In this document: in pieces, positions 63,930-64,000 of the stretch
Layout of the letters: every line of letters starts with the position of its first letter
Numbering within the stretch: position 1 is the first letter of the stretch
Source: Micromonospora sp. WMMA1363
GTDB lineage: Bacteria > Actinomycetota > Actinomycetes > Mycobacteriales > Micromonosporaceae
NCBI RefSeq assembly: GCF_030345795.1
Contig: NZ_JAUALB010000001.1
Coordinates: 1,607,001-1,671,000, forward strand
Direction: 5' to 3'
DNA length: 64,000 nt
Made by a program: the position numbers and the translations under genes
Notes under the pieces: model-generated
What the model saw: only the letters and a program-made list of their open reading frames with translations
Databases searched by the model: none
Told to the model about the DNA's origin: nothing

Positions 63930-64000
63930 TTGACCATCGACCACTCGCCGAGCACCCGAAGGGTTCGCCTCGGCGCCAACTACGTGCCGTCCGACGGCTG
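63930..64000 (+). CDS. Start of a gene cut by the window edge, possibly a glycoside hydrolase
   Basis: A TTG codon preceded by GGAGGACGC opens a frame (TIDHSPSTRRVRLGANYVPS, then DGW) that is still open at the window end after 23 codons. The RLGANYVPSDGW stretch resembles the N-terminus of actinobacterial GH5-type enzymes (which read like RLGVNYTPSHGW), some of which are core beta-mannosidases of N-glycan breakdown. That would complete the locus. The operator at 63887-63898 places it under the LacI-type repressor. With so few residues the family call is tentative. Confidence 0.5.
   Translation, partial: MTIDHSPSTRRVRLGANYVPSDG

Noticed and set aside
1..64000. CRISPR arrays, insertion sequences, transposases, integrases, rRNA or complete tRNA genes
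   Set aside because: No regular short repeats with spacers, no transposase motifs with terminal inverted repeats, and no structural RNA signatures were seen on reading both strands.

Overview
The window is about 70% G+C, uses many GTG starts, ATGA/GTGA stop-start overlaps and GGAGG-type ribosome sites, and carries XRE/DUF397 remnants and small proteins typical of Micromonosporaceae. It reads as chromosomal DNA of a Micromonospora/Salinispora-type actinomycete. All family calls come from reading the sequence; no search was run.

Layout. (1) 1-5.6 kb: secreted and metabolic genes: a partial exported protein at the left edge, a flavoprotein dehydrogenase, a CapA-like remnant, a secreted lipase and a secreted PI-PLC-like phospholipase. 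(2) 5.6-10.6 kb: a minus-strand operon (cytoplasmic subtilisin, ECF sigma factor, small unknown protein) divergent from a TPR-CHAT cysteine-protease-like protein. (3) 10.9-38.2 kb: the centrepiece, a pyrroloquinoline alkaloid cluster of the lymphostin/ammosamide type built on a ribosomal scaffold peptide. (4) 38.8-46.3 kb: choline-to-glycine-betaine oxidation (betA, betB) and a betaine ABC transporter. (5) 46.4-52.7 kb: a secreted phytase-like esterase, a TatA-like 36-residue peptide, an acyl-CoA synthetase, a broken XRE/DUF397 pair and small unknowns. (6) 51.9-64 kb: an N-glycan foraging locus: GH38 alpha-mannosidase, GH85 endo-beta-N-acetylglucosaminidase, a sugar ABC importer, a LacI regulator with two matching operators, and the start of a further gene at the right edge.

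How region 3 should work. An 83-residue acidic precursor ends in a gene-encoded Trp. Four LanB-like proteins of about 750-830 residues lack the glutamate-elimination domain and look like peptide aminoacyl-tRNA ligases (PEARLs). In ammosamide biosynthesis such enzymes add Trp, and later Gly as a nitrogen donor, to the C-terminus of a scaffold peptide while flavoenzymes oxidise the indole. A TldD/TldE-type protease pair would then free the modified residue, and a DAO-type flavin oxidase, VOC protein and M20 hydrolase are candidate finishing enzymes. The 2374-residue megasynthase (AMP-ligase, ACP, KS, malonyl-AT, ACP, thioester reductase, tandem GNAT) and the neighbouring methyltransferase match what is needed to extend the carboxylate by one malonate, release it reductively, O-methylate the enol and N-acylate: the lymphostin side chains.

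Two genes of this cluster, the third PEARL and tldD, are each broken by a one-base indel in the sequence given. Either there are two local sequence errors or the strain carries a recently damaged cluster; this is the point most worth checking.
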